From the NCBI RefSeq assembly GCF_041321095.1, contig NZ_JBGGWE010000008.1, positions 225,769 to 289,768 of the forward strand: a DNA stretch of 64,000 nt. The letters are read 5' to 3'. Below, in pieces: positions 53,656 through 61,359 of the stretch (positions are counted from its first letter, which is position 1; each line of letters starts with the position of its first letter). The position numbers were made by a program, and so were the translations under genes. The DNA is from Fibrella arboris. Its GTDB lineage: Bacteria > Bacteroidota > Bacteroidia > Cytophagales > Spirosomataceae. A model generated the notes under the pieces. That model worked only from the letters and a program-made list of their open reading frames with translations, was not told where the DNA came from and did no database searches.

Positions 53656-54930
53656 CTAGGTTTTTTGCTTCTTTTTCTTGGCCGCCGGAAAAAGAATATT
53701 GTTCAGAATGAGTCGGTAGCCGGCCGAATTAGGGTGTAGGTTCAGGTCAGTGGGTTCTTCGCCGATTTCGTGCCGGTAATCTTCAGGGTCGTGCCCACCG
53801 TAGAACGTGAAAAAGCCTTTGCCGTAGGGCGCGTGAATGTAACGCGCTTCGCCAACCGACCGGTTTTCTGCCAGAATGTCGACCTGCGGTTTGATGTATG
53901 CTTTTTTAAAGGCGGTTGTCTGGCCCATAAATCCCTTGATCGTAGCCTGATGGTTCTGCGTCAGCATGGTTGGAATCGGGTTCCACTTGGCGGAAAACTG
54001 GAAGAGGGTGAAGTAATCGTTATGCTCGCTCAGGCCGCGTTCTTCGGGCTGATTGTCGATGTTCGAGAATTCGATCATGTACGGATTCGTATAGACCTGA
54101 AAATCTTTGAACGCCATAGTCTGGCTAAAATCCAGCTTGTTGTTGCACTGCGGGTCAAATGAATCACCATCGTAGAACGCATCGACGATGTCGGTGTTCT
54201 GAGCTGCCAGCGCGATGTCATACGTATCGGTAGCGTTACACATGGCAAACATATAGCCGCCACCCAGGGCGAAATCGCGAATTTTCTTTACCACAGCCAG
54301 CTTCATCTGGGGCACTTTGGTGTAGCCGAATTTCTGCGTGATCAATTCGGCTTCGCGCCGCTGGGCAATGTACCAGGGCTGATCTTTCATATGGAAAAAC
54401 TTGCCGAATTGGCCCGTAAAGTCCTCATGGTGAAGGTGCAGCCAGTCGTATTCCGGGAGTTTTCCGTTTAGCACTTCTTCATCAAAAACCACATCATACG
54501 GAATTTCCGCGTAGGTCATCACCATCGTGACGGCATCATCCCAGGGCTGTTTGGTCTTGGGCGAATACACCGCTACTTTGGGCGCTTTCTGGAGCTTTAC
54601 GGCATCCATGTTGGCGTTGGGTGAAGCAATCTCCGCCAGAATGTTGGCCGCATCGGCGTCCGAAATGACTTCGTAGGTAACCCCCCGAATCAACATTTCG
54701 TTGGTGAAAGCGGCCGACTGAGGGAGCAGGAAAGCCCCGCCTCTGTAGTTCAGCAGCCAGTCGATCTCGGTCTCGTGGGTCTTCAGCACCCAATACGCAA
54801 TTCCGTAGGCTTTCAGGTGGTTTTTCTGTGCCTCATCCATCGGCACCAGGATCCTGGAAGCTAACGCCGACGACACCACACCCGGCAGGGTCAGCAGAAA
54901 TAGGATAAACGGTAAGAGCAGGCGTCTCAT
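53656..54930 (-). CDS. Secreted conserved Bacteroidota protein (often labelled 'asparagine synthetase B')
   Basis: 424 residues from the ATG at 54930, which begins a signal peptide (MRRLLLPFILFLLTLPGVVSS, cut before or near ALASR). The frame extending to 55089 adds a non-signal leader. The mature start SRILVPMDEAQKNHLKAYGIAYW is strongly conserved in Cytophagales as far as I recall. The middle contains glutamine-amidotransferase-like elements (KVAVYSPKTKQPWDDAVTMV; HHEDFTGQFG; GGGYMFAMCNATDTYD), suggesting a class-I amidotransferase-like fold. The common database label is not supported: there is no Ntn Cys2 or ATP-pyrophosphatase motif. It has a basic C-terminal tail (KKKKQKT). Confidence 0.75.
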   Translation of the reverse strand: MRRLLLPFILFLLTLPGVVSSALASRILVPMDEAQKNHLKAYGIAYWVLKTHETEIDWLLNYRGGAFLLPQSAAFTNEMLIRGVTYEVISDADAANILAEIASPNANMDAVKLQKAPKVAVYSPKTKQPWDDAVTMVMTYAEIPYDVVFDEEVLNGKLPEYDWLHLHHEDFTGQFGKFFHMKDQPWYIAQRREAELITQKFGYTKVPQMKLAVVKKIRDFALGGGYMFAMCNATDTYDIALAAQNTDIVDAFYDGDSFDPQCNNKLDFSQTMAFKDFQVYTNPYMIEFSNIDNQPEERGLSEHNDYFTLFQFSAKWNPIPTMLTQNHQATIKGFMGQTTAFKKAYIKPQVDILAENRSVGEARYIHAPYGKGFFTFYGGHDPEDYRHEIGEEPTDLNLHPNSAGYRLILNNILFPAAKKKKQKT

Positions 54931-55095
54931 TGGCAGATTGTCGAGGGTGTCAAGTTGTAGCTTTGTAACGAATATACGTAGATAATTAGTGAATGAGTGG
55001 ATACGCGCCTGAGTGAAAGTTAGGATTAGTAACCGTATCCGTTTATCAGCCATCCATTCGCTCGTTTCCTCATTCATTAAGTCACTCATTCTAAT

Positions 55096-56334
55096 ATGAA
55101 CATCATTGAAAATATTCGGGAAGGTATTCGCTCCATTCTGAGTAATCGCCTTCGTACTATTCTTACTGCGCTCATTATCGCTATTGGTATCACGTCACTG
55201 GTGGGAACACTCACCGCCATTGATGGCATACAGGCGTCTCTGAACAGTAGTTTTGAAGGCCTGGGAGCCAATACGTTCAGTGTAATGGCTCGTCAGGATG
55301 TTCGTCGGTTTGGCGGTAGGGTGATCCAGAAAGATGAACCAATAGACTACCATGATGCCGTTTCCTTCCGTCGTCGCTACAAATACGGGGCCACGATCGC
55401 TCTGTCGGCTGGCGTCACGGGTGCCGGACAGGTGAAATACGGCTCAACAAAAACGAATCCCAACGTACAGGTTGTCGGTATCGACGATGCATACCTGACG
55501 GTGAAAAACTACAAACTGTCAACAGGTCGTGCCATCAATGCCAATGACCTCAATAACTCATTAAACGTTGCATTGATTGGCGCTGAGTTAGCCAGTACCT
55601 TGTTTAAAGGAAAAATTAATCCGATCAATCAGGTCGTGCGGGTGCTGGGCGGCCAGTTCCGGGTGGTGGGCGTACTGGCCAAAAAAGGATCTTTCACGGG
55701 CGGAGGTGACGACCGGGTGCTGCTGATTCCACTCGAGAACGCCCGGCAACTGGCCGGAACGCGCCAGTTAACCTTCGACATTACGGCTTCTGTAACTGAA
55801 ATCGGCGATCAGGACATGGCCGTTGGTGAAGCCATTGGCCTGATGCGCCAGATTCGACAGGATCGATTGGGCCAACCCGATTCTTTTGAGGTACAAAAAG
55901 CCGACGCGCTGGTGGATGATATTGCCGAAACGACGGGTTATCTCCGTTGGGGTGGGTTTGGCATCGGTGCTATCACGCTGCTGGGAGCAGCCATTGCCCT
56001 GATGAACATCATGCTGGTATCCGTGACGGAACGTACCCGGGAGATAGGCATCCGGAAATCCCTGGGGGCCACCCCAATGTTGATTCGGCAACAGTTTCTG
56101 ATCGAAGCGATTGTCATCTGCATACTGGGTGGTCTGGGTGGTATTCTGATGAGCCTTGCCATCGGCAACCTGATTGCGATGGGGGTTAGCAGTGGGGCCG
56201 GTAAGTTCGTCGTACCCTGGCTATGGATGGGGCTAGGGCTGGTCGTCTGCGTAGCTGTAGGCTTGTTTTCCGGTATTTACCCCGCCATTCGAGCCGCCCG
56301 GCTAGATCCAATCGACGCTTTACGGTATGAATAA
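55096..56334 (+). CDS. ABC transporter permease, MacB/FtsX type
   Basis: 412 residues. TM1 lies at about 21-43 (LTALIIAIGITSLVGTLTA), a large periplasmic MacB core domain at about 45-275, and three helices at about 280-305, 335-362 and 372-395. The FtsX segment MLVSVTERTREIGIRKSLGATP is diagnostic, and the C-terminus YPAIRAARLDPIDALRYE is canonical. Such permeases export lipoproteins, peptides or drugs, or transmit signals. No ATPase or membrane-fusion gene adjoins it, so partners are encoded elsewhere. It diverges from the secreted protein gene; 302 bases separate it from tRNA-Leu. Confidence 0.93.
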   Translation: MNIIENIREGIRSILSNRLRTILTALIIAIGITSLVGTLTAIDGIQASLNSSFEGLGANTFSVMARQDVRRFGGRVIQKDEPIDYHDAVSFRRRYKYGATIALSAGVTGAGQVKYGSTKTNPNVQVVGIDDAYLTVKNYKLSTGRAINANDLNNSLNVALIGAELASTLFKGKINPINQVVRVLGGQFRVVGVLAKKGSFTGGGDDRVLLIPLENARQLAGTRQLTFDITASVTEIGDQDMAVGEAIGLMRQIRQDRLGQPDSFEVQKADALVDDIAETTGYLRWGGFGIGAITLLGAAIALMNIMLVSVTERTREIGIRKSLGATPMLIRQQFLIEAIVICILGGLGGILMSLAIGNLIAMGVSSGAGKFVVPWLWMGLGLVVCVAVGLFSGIYPAIRAARLDPIDALRYE

Positions 56335-56570
56335 AAAAGCACGCAGCCAACAGGCCGGGGTTAATATGGAAGTGATTCAAGCGCGGACGCTTAACCGCGA
56401 CAGCTCAAATGAATAGGCCCGATGCCCCGGCTGGTTTATCACTGATACGGTAGTTGATAAAAGCTTGATGAACAACATCGTACAGGAGTGGCAGGGGCAA
56501 TAGTCGGCTTCACCCTGTGAGCACATTACAGGCAGAGTTGACTTGCCTCACGTGATTTTAGTGTGATAAG

Positions 56571-56601
56571 TTGCTTTTACAGGCCACAAACACTACTTTT
56601 G
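56571..56601 (+). promoter_or_regulatory. Promoter of tRNA-Leu
   Basis: TTG at 56571-56573, 20 bases, then TACTTTTG at 56594-56601 matches the Bacteroidota consensus. The predicted start near 56607 leaves about a 30-base 5' leader to be trimmed. The rest of the 56335-56636 gap shows nothing recognisable. Confidence 0.75.
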
Positions 56602-56636
56602 CCCCACGTTCAACTGAACACTACTGAGTCAAACCT

Positions 56637-56720
56637 GCCGGGTTGGCGGAACCGGTAGACGCGATGGTCTCAAACACCATTGTTCGCAAGGACATGCCGG
56701 TTCGAGTCCGGCACCCGGTA
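56637..56720 (+). tRNA. tRNA-Leu (CAA)
   Basis: 84 bases. The acceptor GCCGGGT pairs with ACCCGGT, with discriminator A. The anticodon stem ATGGT/ACCAT holds loop CTCAAAC (anticodon CAA). A long class II variable arm (TTGTTCGCAAGGACA region) and T-arm GCCGG-TTCGAGT-CCGGC are present. CCA is not encoded. It sits at the edge of the AT-rich island and is a plausible integration target. Confidence 0.95.
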
Positions 56721-56726
56721 CAACTT

Positions 56727-56767
56727 AAAGGCCGTAGCCTACTGTTTATCAGTAAGTTACGGCCTTT
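56727..56767. terminator. Terminator after tRNA-Leu
   Basis: Stem AAAGGCCGTA (56727-56736) pairs with TACGGCCTTT (56758-56767), with an inner ACTG/CAGT stem. It is followed by a GC-rich direct repeat (GGGGGAG at 56780 and 56792). Confidence 0.75.
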
Positions 56768-56881
56768 GGCTTTGTTAGCGGGGGAGAAAACGGGGGAGGA
56801 ATTCAACGAAAAGTGTAGAATCTAAGAAAGGCTATACGGTTACAGGTCAATCTCATAAACTGTCAAAAATCACGTCTCCAA

Positions 56882-56911
56882 TTCGATAAATATATATTTT
56901 ATGTAACTTTG
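56882..56911 (+). promoter_or_regulatory. Promoter of first HEPN gene
   Basis: TAACTTTG at 56904-56911 matches the -7 element; TTC at 56882-56884, exactly 19 bases upstream, is one base off the -33 TTG. The predicted start near 56917 leaves a leader of about 42 bases before the ATG at 56959. Confidence 0.55.
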
Positions 56912-56958
56912 TAAACAAATGCCATTATAAATTTAGAAAACGAAAAGCGATATACATT

Positions 56959-58068
56959 ATGGAGACTGTTGTAAAAGTGAAACCTTTTGGAGTATTTAAA
57001 CTTGCAGATAATGTATTAGTTGACTTGGAAAAGGACGTAGATAATTCTACTCCCCCTGAAACTTCGATAAAAGATTATATTAAGCAAGCAAAGAAAAATG
57101 AAGACTCAATGTTTGTGGGTATAAACCCAGATACAAAGGAAATGTTCTCATTTATACCAATCATCGATGATGGTAAATTTTTTGTCTCTCTTTTTCCTGA
57201 TCCAGTTCAATTGTATTATTCGTTAGCTTATTCTAATTATCAGTCCTCGATCTCAACAAGACGTAATATTACTTTACAAAGAAGTGAATCCCCTAATCCT
57301 GTAAGTTTTATAAACAGTTATCTTTATAATTGGCATGTTCAGCAAAAAATTAGTACAATAATATTTCTTCACTCTACGGTTGAGGCGTTTCTTAATTATA
57401 TAATGCCCGATGGATTTATCTATAAGCAGGAGGTTGAGGGCGATAGAACAAAAAAATACTCAAAACAAATTACTGAGTATAGTAAGGAGCTGACGGAAAA
57501 ATGGATTTTGTTTAAAGAGAAGCTCAATCAAGTATTCTCTCAAATAACAGGTATTGAACTGCAAAAAAATCACCAGAAAATATACGATAAAATTTTGAAA
57601 ATAAATGAAATCAGGAATGATCTAATACATCTGCGCTCCTCTATGAGTGGGAATGCAAATCATTTTCAGTATGCATTTGATAAAGTAATCAATATGGAAC
57701 TCAAACCGTATGTAACTGCTGTCAAAGATTTTTTGAATTTAGTCAAGCCGGATTTTATTGAATTTGAAGAGTATCATAATAATGAATCTGGTGTAAAATT
57801 TGAATTTAAAAGTTATAGCGCTTTTAAATTAGATATGTCTGTTTTCCTAAAAATACTTCAAGTAGAACAGGAGTTGATAAATTTAGAGATACCTGTGAGC
57901 GATGATAGTAACTTTCAAATTATGTTAAACTGGGTAATACAGAATTTAGATATTATGGCTAAAGATCAAATAATATATTTTCCTAAAATTGAGAAAACGA
58001 AAGAAATTATCACTATACAATTAAGGAAGCGTCAAACGTTGCGGGATATGAAATTAACCAATGTGTAA
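56959..58068 (+). CDS. HEPN-motif protein 1, island cargo
   Basis: 369 residues, cytosolic, AT-rich codon use unlike the chromosome. The C-terminal half looks like a HEPN helical bundle: the helix FLHSTVEAFLNYIMP (137-150) precedes a long helical insert, and the catalytic-type motif R219-x4-H224 (EIRNDLIHLRS) follows. The first 125 residues form a separate beta-rich domain I do not recognise (KPFGVFKLADNVLVDLEKD; MFVGINPDTKEMFSFIPI). HEPN proteins with R-x4-6-H are usually RNases in toxin-antitoxin, Abi or CRISPR systems; here RNase activity is inferred from the motif only. After the TAA the frame stays open for 31 codons. It is the first of three co-oriented cargo genes. Confidence 0.72.
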   Translation: METVVKVKPFGVFKLADNVLVDLEKDVDNSTPPETSIKDYIKQAKKNEDSMFVGINPDTKEMFSFIPIIDDGKFFVSLFPDPVQLYYSLAYSNYQSSISTRRNITLQRSESPNPVSFINSYLYNWHVQQKISTIIFLHSTVEAFLNYIMPDGFIYKQEVEGDRTKKYSKQITEYSKELTEKWILFKEKLNQVFSQITGIELQKNHQKIYDKILKINEIRNDLIHLRSSMSGNANHFQYAFDKVINMELKPYVTAVKDFLNLVKPDFIEFEEYHNNESGVKFEFKSYSAFKLDMSVFLKILQVEQELINLEIPVSDDSNFQIMLNWVIQNLDIMAKDQIIYFPKIEKTKEIITIQLRKRQTLRDMKLTNV

Positions 58069-58110
58069 AATGCTTTAAGAGATTCTCCTCTACAAATAAG
58101 CCGCTTACTA

Positions 58111-58224
58111 ACCCGTGAATTATTAGATAAAGCGACTATGTCGTTATATGGCCAAGAGGATTAGAATTGTCAGAGGTGTATATACGCTACCTTAACTGAC
58201 TTTACAGACTTACTCACGAATCAA
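58111..58224. repeat. Imperfect inverted-repeat spacer after HEPN gene 1
   Basis: The left arm near 58111-58131 (ACCCGTGAATTATTAGATAA) is complementary, with several mismatches, to the right arm 58198-58224 (GACTTTACAGACTTACTC, then ACGAATCAA). The right arm matches that of the spacer at 59426-59532 at 24 of 27 positions. The two spacers seem to share the central part as well. Confidence 0.55.
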
Positions 58225-58241
58225 TAAAAGACTAATTTTCC

Positions 58242-59231
58242 ATGAAAAGAAATTTGATTGATGAGATAACTGAGCTAAAAGCGAGATCAGAATTTGGCCC
58301 TTTCTATGGATATTTTATACGCTTAGATAAGATAGAGAATGCTATGGACGTAAGCTTAACAGAGATTAATTATCTAAATGAAGAACTGTTAAAGTATATC
58401 CCCATTGCTACTATTGCTTGTTTTGAAGCTTTTTTTAGATCGGTATATTCCGAATTAATCGACTTTGGAAAACCTTTTAATGAGAATGCAATAAAATTTA
58501 ATCAATCCAAAAACGTCAAATTTGATTTCGATATAATAAATGCTATTAATTCCAAATCTATAACTATCGGGGAATTTATAGCTCACATACTGCCATGTAA
58601 TAGTTTCGATGATATTAATTCTAATATTACGACACTTATTGGTAGCGATTTTGTGAATGGGATTAAGAGCTTTCAAGATAAGAATCCATTTGATTTTGAA
58701 GAGGATATGTACTTTAGAAATAATAGTGGGAAAATAATAGCAGATATTAAGCGAAGTTTTGAGCTAAGACATATATTTTGCCATGAATATGGAAATGATA
58801 CGTTAGTTGACGAACAAGAGATTAAAGCTTGCTTTAATAGTGCTAAACTGTTTTTAAGGCAAACTAGTAGCTTTATTTCATATCAAATGTACCCAAACGC
58901 CTTGTTTACTCAGGCAGAAATGAATCAGAACTCTTACGATGAGTTTGGTAAAATAAATGAAGAATTAATGGAATTAGTTGAAAATATTAAGAAGGCTTGT
59001 ATTAAATATTCAGAAAATGGCATGAATAACAGAAAATTTAATTCAGTAATCAGCGTCTGGAAGAAATATAGAAAAAGTAAAGCTGAGTTTGATGCTTCAT
59101 TCTATAAAGGTGGGTCAATTCAACCGCTAATATTCTCCAGTAGTCAATCAGAAACAACTAAGCTGATGATTGAAAATTTGAAAAATGAATTCAAAGATGA
59201 ATTGAGAAAATTTGAAAATACTAAAAAATGA
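58242..59231 (+). CDS. HEPN-motif protein 2, island cargo
   Basis: 329 residues, cytosolic, AT-rich. Two helices typical of HEPN bundles are visible: YIPIATIACFEAFFRSVYSE (52-71), and KRSFELRHIFCHEYG (170-184) with the motif R176-x4-H181. The region in between is helical with a conserved-looking FDDINSNITTLIGSDF. The C-terminal roughly 100 residues are charged and helical, with a possible coiled coil at the end. It resembles large stand-alone HEPN proteins (MAE_28990-like or RiboL-HEPN groups), but exact family membership needs a profile search. No nucleotidyltransferase-type antitoxin is adjacent. It is separated from HEPN gene 1 by a 173-base gap with an inverted-repeat spacer. Confidence 0.72.
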   Translation: MKRNLIDEITELKARSEFGPFYGYFIRLDKIENAMDVSLTEINYLNEELLKYIPIATIACFEAFFRSVYSELIDFGKPFNENAIKFNQSKNVKFDFDIINAINSKSITIGEFIAHILPCNSFDDINSNITTLIGSDFVNGIKSFQDKNPFDFEEDMYFRNNSGKIIADIKRSFELRHIFCHEYGNDTLVDEQEIKACFNSAKLFLRQTSSFISYQMYPNALFTQAEMNQNSYDEFGKINEELMELVENIKKACIKYSENGMNNRKFNSVISVWKKYRKSKAEFDASFYKGGSIQPLIFSSSQSETTKLMIENLKNEFKDELRKFENTKK

Positions 59232-59590
59232 TATGAGCTTAAATGTTTATTGTTGATCCGTAAAACCCCTACACAGGCTGGGGTTAAATACGTCAATAAA
59301 ACTCTATAAGTATAGAGCTTTTGCGCTAAATTATATTTGTCGTCCAAAGCGTACTGTCTTGTTACTATATGTATGCGTTTGTGTGTAGCAGGAATGAAAA
59401 AACGTAAAATGTTGTGTCTTCGTTATTGAACCGTGTATCAGTCCGTAAAACCTTTTTACTTCCATCTGACCACTAGGCCTAGCAATAACATCAGTTACTT
59501 TGTCAGACTTTACAGAATTACTCACGGTTCAAAAAGTAATTTCTGCAAGTTAGTGTCATTACAGACTAGTCTACAGATCAATAATGATAT
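59232..59590. other. 359-base gap with repeats before membrane gene
   Basis: It contains a small hairpin (AACCCC...GGGGTT, 59264-59285) just after HEPN gene 2, a short relative of the repeat arm (TTGAT then CCGTAAAACC, 59253-59267), a possible -7 element TATATTTG at 59332-59339 and the spacer repeat 59426-59532. No coding frame is credible. Confidence 0.55.
59426..59532. repeat. 107-base inverted-repeat spacer after HEPN gene 2
   Basis: The outer 10 bp are perfectly inverted (TTGAACCGTG at 59426-59435, CACGGTTCAA at 59523-59532) and the next 17 positions are about 60% matched. The 11-mer TCCGTAAAACC in its left arm recurs at 59257. The dyad ends in AAC facing in and GTT facing out, as integron attC sites do, but the full GTTRRRY core is not met. 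Confidence 0.6.
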
Positions 59591-60439
59591 ATGAATTTTG
59601 ATGAATTGAGTAACCGTATTGATAATTTGACCACGAATAGCGTGATTCTTGCTATTGTTTCATCGGTAATGGGTAGTTTCGTTCTTTACTTTTCCTATGC
59701 AATTGATAATAAAATAGGTAAGAAAATTATTCTCATAAGATACAAAGTGACTTGTGAGATACTTATTGCTATCAGTGGGATATGGTTAATACTTGTATCA
59801 ACTGGGATTTCACGTTTATCAAATGAAAAAGAGCAGTTAACAAATACCATTATCGCAAAAGTGAAGAGAACTTCAGATAGCGCTAGAGCTGTTGCTGCTG
59901 TTGCTAATGCCGAAGCTAAAAAATCAATATACATTGCTGCTGCTGCAAACCTCAAGATAGAACAGTTGAAAAAGGATAATATTGACAAAGAAATATACAT
60001 AGATGAATTAAGTCAGCTTGATAAAAGCGCAAATTTGGCTGCATTGTACAATCTGTCTAAGTTAGCTCGATCACCTGAAATTAGATATAGAGCATCTAAT
60101 CAGTTTACTACAATGTATGGACGCGAATGGATAGATAATAAAGGTAGGCAACAGGAATATCTTAATATTTTGTCGATGCCTTTGAGTGAGCTTCTAAAGT
60201 CACAATCTATAAAAATAAAGAGTAATTCTATCAGAGAATCTAAAGCTATTATTACGGACTTATATAACAAAGCGATGTTTCCACCTAGATCGGATGCACT
60301 TTCAAATTACGATACATATTTGTACTTTTCTGTCATGAATAGACTTCTTGGCAAGAAGGTGAGAATGTTTAATTTTGATGATTTGCAATCAATATATAAG
60401 GATTATATGGCCAATCCATATACAATCAGATTGCAGTGA
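59591..60439 (+). CDS. Two-helix membrane protein with coiled coil, island cargo
   Basis: 282 residues, AT-rich. Two membrane helices at about 16-37 (TTNSVILAIVSSVMGSFVLY) and 49-70 (EILIAISGIWLILVSTGI) are followed by an Ala/Lys-rich coiled coil (about 74-145) and a helical cytosolic C-terminus that begins with a repeat-like stretch (ALYNLSKLARSPEIRYRAS). No family recognised. Membrane-anchored effectors are frequent partners of RNase-like proteins in phage defence, so an accessory role with the two HEPN proteins is conceivable, but each gene has its own spacer and could act alone. Confidence 0.72.
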   Translation: MNFDELSNRIDNLTTNSVILAIVSSVMGSFVLYFSYAIDNKIGKKIILIRYKVTCEILIAISGIWLILVSTGISRLSNEKEQLTNTIIAKVKRTSDSARAVAAVANAEAKKSIYIAAAANLKIEQLKKDNIDKEIYIDELSQLDKSANLAALYNLSKLARSPEIRYRASNQFTTMYGREWIDNKGRQQEYLNILSMPLSELLKSQSIKIKSNSIRESKAIITDLYNKAMFPPRSDALSNYDTYLYFSVMNRLLGKKVRMFNFDDLQSIYKDYMANPYTIRLQ

Positions 60440-60482
60440 ACACACTACGATAACGATATCAATTTTAACTAACAGCATTGTT

Positions 60483-60556
60483 TTGAACTGAGTCAGACGG
60501 GCCGCAATTAGGCAAATAAGAAGAGTGGAGACAATGGGGAAAAGACGTTTACAAGC
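60483..60556. repeat. Possible third, degenerate spacer repeat
   Basis: TTGAACTGAGTCAG (60483-60496) resembles the left arm of the 59426 spacer with a 2-base deletion, and GACGTTTACAAG (60544-60555) resembles its right arm with one insertion. It follows the third cargo gene. Similarity is weak. Confidence 0.3.
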
Positions 60557-60562
60557 AAACGC

Positions 60563-60610
60563 GATAAATGCACAAAAGCCACCCGTTAGAGTGGCTTTTG
60601 TGCATTTATC
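60563..60610. terminator. 20-bp perfect bidirectional terminator
   Basis: The arm GATAAATGCACAAAAGCCAC (60563-60582) pairs perfectly with 60591-60610 around an 8-base loop. It separates the plus-strand cargo from the convergent minus-strand module. Confidence 0.85.
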
Positions 60611-60638
60611 AACCGAAGTACATAGAGAATATGAAATT

Positions 60639-60709
60639 CAATGCCGATTCAGTTAGTAAACACAAATAACTGACGTGCTTAGAGGATACAGTCCAATGCC
60701 GATTCAGTT
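60639..60709. repeat. Direct repeat CAATGCCGATTCAGTT, two copies
   Basis: Exact 16-base copies are at 60639-60654 and 60694-60709, the second overlapping the stop codon of the HTH gene. The bases after copy 1 (AACACAAATAACTG) are nearly the inverse of those in copy 2, giving a mixed direct/inverted arrangement that may be a recombination scar or binding site. Confidence 0.55.
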
Positions 60710-61045
60710 GTTTGTGTGTGGTAAACCGCTCGGTGGGGGGCTTAGTTCTAGTTTCGCGTGTAAATAGTTGTACACGGTAGCCTTGCTGATCTGCAACGCT
60801 TTAGCAATGCCAGCATACGACACCCCTTGCTGATGTAGAATACGGGCGCGGTCTGCCAATGGTTGCGGGTTAGCCTTTTCTCTCCATCGGTCTAACTGGC
60901 TATACCGCTCAATAGTCCGGGGGGAGAGGTCCAGTAGTTTGCCAATTTCTTTGCAGGTTAAGCCGTGTAGATAATACCGATAGGCGCGGGCGCGGTCGGT
61001 GTCTTCTGTTGTCGAGGTTATGGCTTGATTGTGCGTAGGTTTCAT
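60704..61045 (-). CDS. Double helix-turn-helix protein
   Basis: 113 residues from the ATG at 61045 (MKPTHNQAITSTTEDTDRAR). Two HTH units are visible: GLTCKEIGKLLDLSPRTIER (about 27-46) and GVSYAGIAKALQISKATVYN (about 76-95). The second matches resolvase/Hin-type C-terminal HTHs and the first resembles terminase-small-subunit or Mor-like HTHs. There is no catalytic domain, so it is probably a regulator or DNA-binding accessory protein of the element. It lies 314 bases downstream of the replication initiator on the same strand. The longer frame to 61075 adds a poor leader. Confidence 0.72.
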   Translation of the reverse strand: MKPTHNQAITSTTEDTDRARAYRYYLHGLTCKEIGKLLDLSPRTIERYSQLDRWREKANPQPLADRARILHQQGVSYAGIAKALQISKATVYNYLHAKLELSPPPSGLPHTNN

Positions 61046-61359
61046 TAGGGGCTGAAAAATGTAAGGTGAATACAAGGCAATTCAAAAAAGTAGGGCTGTA
61101 GTAGGTGCGTAGTACGCAATACGGCTTTTAGCGTAGTTCGGTAGGTTGATACTAATACACGAAAAATAGTACCCCACCTCTGTAGAAATTGCCGCTTTGT
61201 CACATATTCCGGCATTTTAAGGGATTGAAACAGGCCAAAAACACCCGAAGTAAGCCGTTTTGAGGTGGGTACATTGCCAGCGGGGGCGGGGGACGTGTTC
61301 GGGTAGGGCGATTTTGATACACCGGGCAAATAGCTTGGATTAGGCTTACATTTTTGGGG
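61046..61359. other. Gap between replication gene and HTH gene
   Basis: 314 bases. One minus frame (61045-61329) is open but its composition is not convincing as protein. A G-rich plus-strand run (GCGGGGGCGGGGGACG, near 61279) is the only notable sequence; it is a possible replication- or transcription-related site. Confidence 0.4.

Noticed and set aside
53656..54930. True asparagine synthetase B
   Set aside because: It has a signal peptide and lacks the N-terminal catalytic Cys and the ATP-binding SGGxDS motif; the common label appears to be a misannotation.
59426..59532. Canonical integron attC site
   Set aside because: The terminal dyad has AAC/GTT in the right places, but GTTCAAA and ATTGAAC break the GTTRRRY/RYYYAAC consensus and no integron integrase is seen; kept only as a hypothesis.
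61045..61329. Minus-strand frame of 94 residues upstream of the HTH gene
   Set aside because: Its end overlaps the HTH start codon and its sequence has no domain-like pattern; treated as non-coding, though not excluded.
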